NCBI GenBank assembly: GCA_030614645.1
Contig: JAUWTR010000004.1
Location: 1-15,373, forward strand
Direction of reading: 5' to 3'
Source: Candidatus Aminicenantota bacterium
Lineage (GTDB): Bacteria > Acidobacteriota > Aminicenantia > Aminicenantales > Aminicenantaceae
Length of the DNA: 15,373 nucleotides
Positions 14,620 to 15,373 of the stretch are shown in pieces. Position 1 is the first letter of the stretch, and each line of letters opens with the position of its first letter. The translations under genes were made by a program, and so were the position numbers. The notes beneath the pieces are model-generated. The model did not search any database and was not told where the DNA came from. It saw only the letters and a list, made by a program, of their open reading frames with translations.

Positions 14620-14648
14620 AGTACAGCATAATTGAATATTTCTGTCAA
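14620..14648 (-). promoter_or_regulatory. Sigma70-like promoter of the hdr-kor-flx-tfr operon
   Basis: On the minus strand a perfect TTGACA -35 box (14648-14643) is separated by exactly 17 bases from TGTACT (14625-14620; 4 of 6 match to the -10 consensus). Transcription would begin near 14613, giving an AT-rich leader of about 68 bases before hdrC. This is the only strong promoter-like sequence I saw upstream of the 13 genes, and no internal gap is larger than 48 bases, so one transcript is likely. The adjacent upstream gene ends at 14698, so it probably does not share this promoter. Confidence 0.65.
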
Positions 14649-14662
14649 GGATATATTCAATT
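14630..14662. promoter_or_regulatory. 10-bp inverted repeat around the operon -35 box (candidate operator)
   Basis: AATTGAATAT (14630-14639) and ATATTCAATT (14653-14662) are perfect inverted copies separated by 13 bases. The arm centres are 23 bases apart, about two helical turns, as expected for a dimeric regulator. The spacer contains the -35 box, and the left arm sits between -35 and -10. A bound protein would therefore block RNA polymerase, so repression is more likely than activation (inference). A third half-site-like TGAATAT occurs at 14670-14676. The arms do not clearly match the Rex, FNR or CRP consensus, so the regulator is unidentified. Confidence 0.5.
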
Positions 14663-14697
14663 TTTTCTGTGAATATACGCTGCAAAAAGAATCAAAC

Positions 14698-15373
14698 CTA
14701 CTGCCTGCTGCCTGATGGCTTTGATATTCCCCAGGCTAGAAACATAAGGGTGAAGGAATTGATAAGCAAAAGGTATCTAGTCAGCATTTGGAGGCCGACC
14801 AGAGGAATAAGTACTGAAGAGACAACCAATGCTCCTAGAAAAGAGCCGATCAGGTCTAATCCATAGCCGAGTCCGTAGTTAGAGCTTTTTTGCAGAAAAA
14901 GCCGGTTGGATATGACAAATAAATGGCCGCATACAGCTCCAAATAAAAGCAGGAATACAAAAAATAGAAACAGAGGGATCTGCTGTTGTAAGGCAGTTAG
15001 GAGAAAAAAAATGAATATCATAAATACGAATTGAATAAGCAGTAGATCAGAGAGACGCGGATTCTTTCTTTTTGTCCCGCTAAAGGCTCCCAGACAAAGC
15101 CCCAACATAAAAAAGGAAAAAAGCAATGCCAGCCCCTGGTAAATATAACCATGAAAGGTTTGAAAAGCCAATATTAGAATAATTTCAATAGTTATACTTG
15201 ATAATCCCATAACAAAAAGCGGAATCAAATTGAGTGATATACGAGAACGTTTCAGCCCGGCTGTGGTTAAAAAAAGAAGGAACAGGATAAGGGGGAGGTC
15301 TAGAAGCCAGAATTTGCCTGAACGGGATAGAAAAGCGAGCAATGAGGTTTCCAGCCCCTTGAACTGAGTAGAC
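14698..15373 (-). CDS. Multi-pass membrane protein, C-terminal part; spermidine-synthase-like/MFS-type transmembrane region (partial)
   Basis: The reading frame is open to the right edge, so the N-terminal portion lies outside; about 225 residues are visible, ending in TAG at 14700-14698. A TTG at 15342 could start a shorter protein, but the frame continues upstream without a stop. About seven hydrophobic segments are present. GLSSITIEI followed by FFMLGLCLGAF, and GYGLDLIGSFLGAL followed by LIPLVGLQ, resemble the membrane region of large bacterial proteins that combine spermidine-synthase-like domains with transmembrane blocks. The visible part has no aminopropyltransferase catalytic motif; if present it would lie upstream, outside the window. 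Function unknown; family link moderate. It lies 152 bases upstream of hdrC and appears unrelated to the operon. Confidence 0.6.
   Translation of the reverse strand, partial: STQFKGLETSLLAFLSRSGKFWLLDLPLILFLLFLTTAGLKRSRISLNLIPLFVMGLSSITIEIILILAFQTFHGYIYQGLALLFSFFMLGLCLGAFSGTKRKNPRLSDLLLIQFVFMIFIFFLLTALQQQIPLFLFFVFLLLFGAVCGHLFVISNRLFLQKSSNYGLGYGLDLIGSFLGALVVSSVLIPLVGLQMLTRYLLLINSFTLMFLAWGISKPSGSRQ

Overview
The window comes from an uncultured-looking anaerobic bacterium with roughly 40% G+C (by eye). Bacterial origin is supported by the two-subunit (alpha/beta) glycyl-tRNA synthetase, a PilZ protein, clear Shine-Dalgarno sequences and sigma70-like promoters. The energy genes indicate a strictly anaerobic, ferredoxin-based metabolism. 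I cannot assign a phylum from sequence alone; an Omnitrophota-type or another candidate-phylum anaerobe would fit, but this is a weak guess.

Layout. The plus strand carries the last codons of glyQ (2-52) and a complete glyS (52-2139). Everything else is on the minus strand. From the right edge leftwards these are: the C-terminal end of a multi-pass membrane protein related to membrane-bound spermidine-synthase-like proteins (14698 to the edge); a 152-base AT-rich control region with a sigma70-like promoter whose -35 box lies between the arms of a 10-bp inverted repeat; a tightly packed 13-gene operon (14545 to 2736); and a PilZ gene with its own promoter (2592-2146), convergent with glyS.

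The operon is hdrC-hdrB-korD-korA-korB-korC-hdrA-mvhD(flxD)-flxC-like-flxB-like-flxA-tfrB-like-tfrA-like. Junctions range from 26-base overlaps to a 48-base gap, most within 15 bases. It combines three modules: (1) a heterodisulfide-reductase-type flavin-based electron-bifurcating core (HdrABC) with an NAD(P)H-oxidising FlxABCD-type input arm; (2) a four-subunit 2-oxoacid:ferredoxin oxidoreductase inserted between hdrCB and hdrA; (3) a soluble fumarate-reductase-like flavoprotein and its iron-sulfur partner, with no membrane anchor gene. There is no hydrogenase or formate dehydrogenase catalytic subunit, so NAD(P)H is the likely electron source.

Working model (inference): NADH enters through FlxA and passes via FlxBC and MvhD to the HdrA flavin. 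There the electrons are bifurcated to low-potential ferredoxin, used or produced by Kor, and to a high-potential acceptor. The co-encoded acceptor candidate is fumarate, reached through HdrBC and TfrAB either directly or by a thiol/disulfide carrier. Fumarate reduction and ferredoxin-dependent succinyl-CoA carboxylation are two reductive TCA steps separated only by succinyl-CoA formation, so the operon could be a self-contained reductive-TCA electron-balancing module. The reverse (confurcating) direction and other 2-oxoacid substrates remain possible. I saw no convincing intrinsic terminator, RNA gene, CRISPR array or mobile element.
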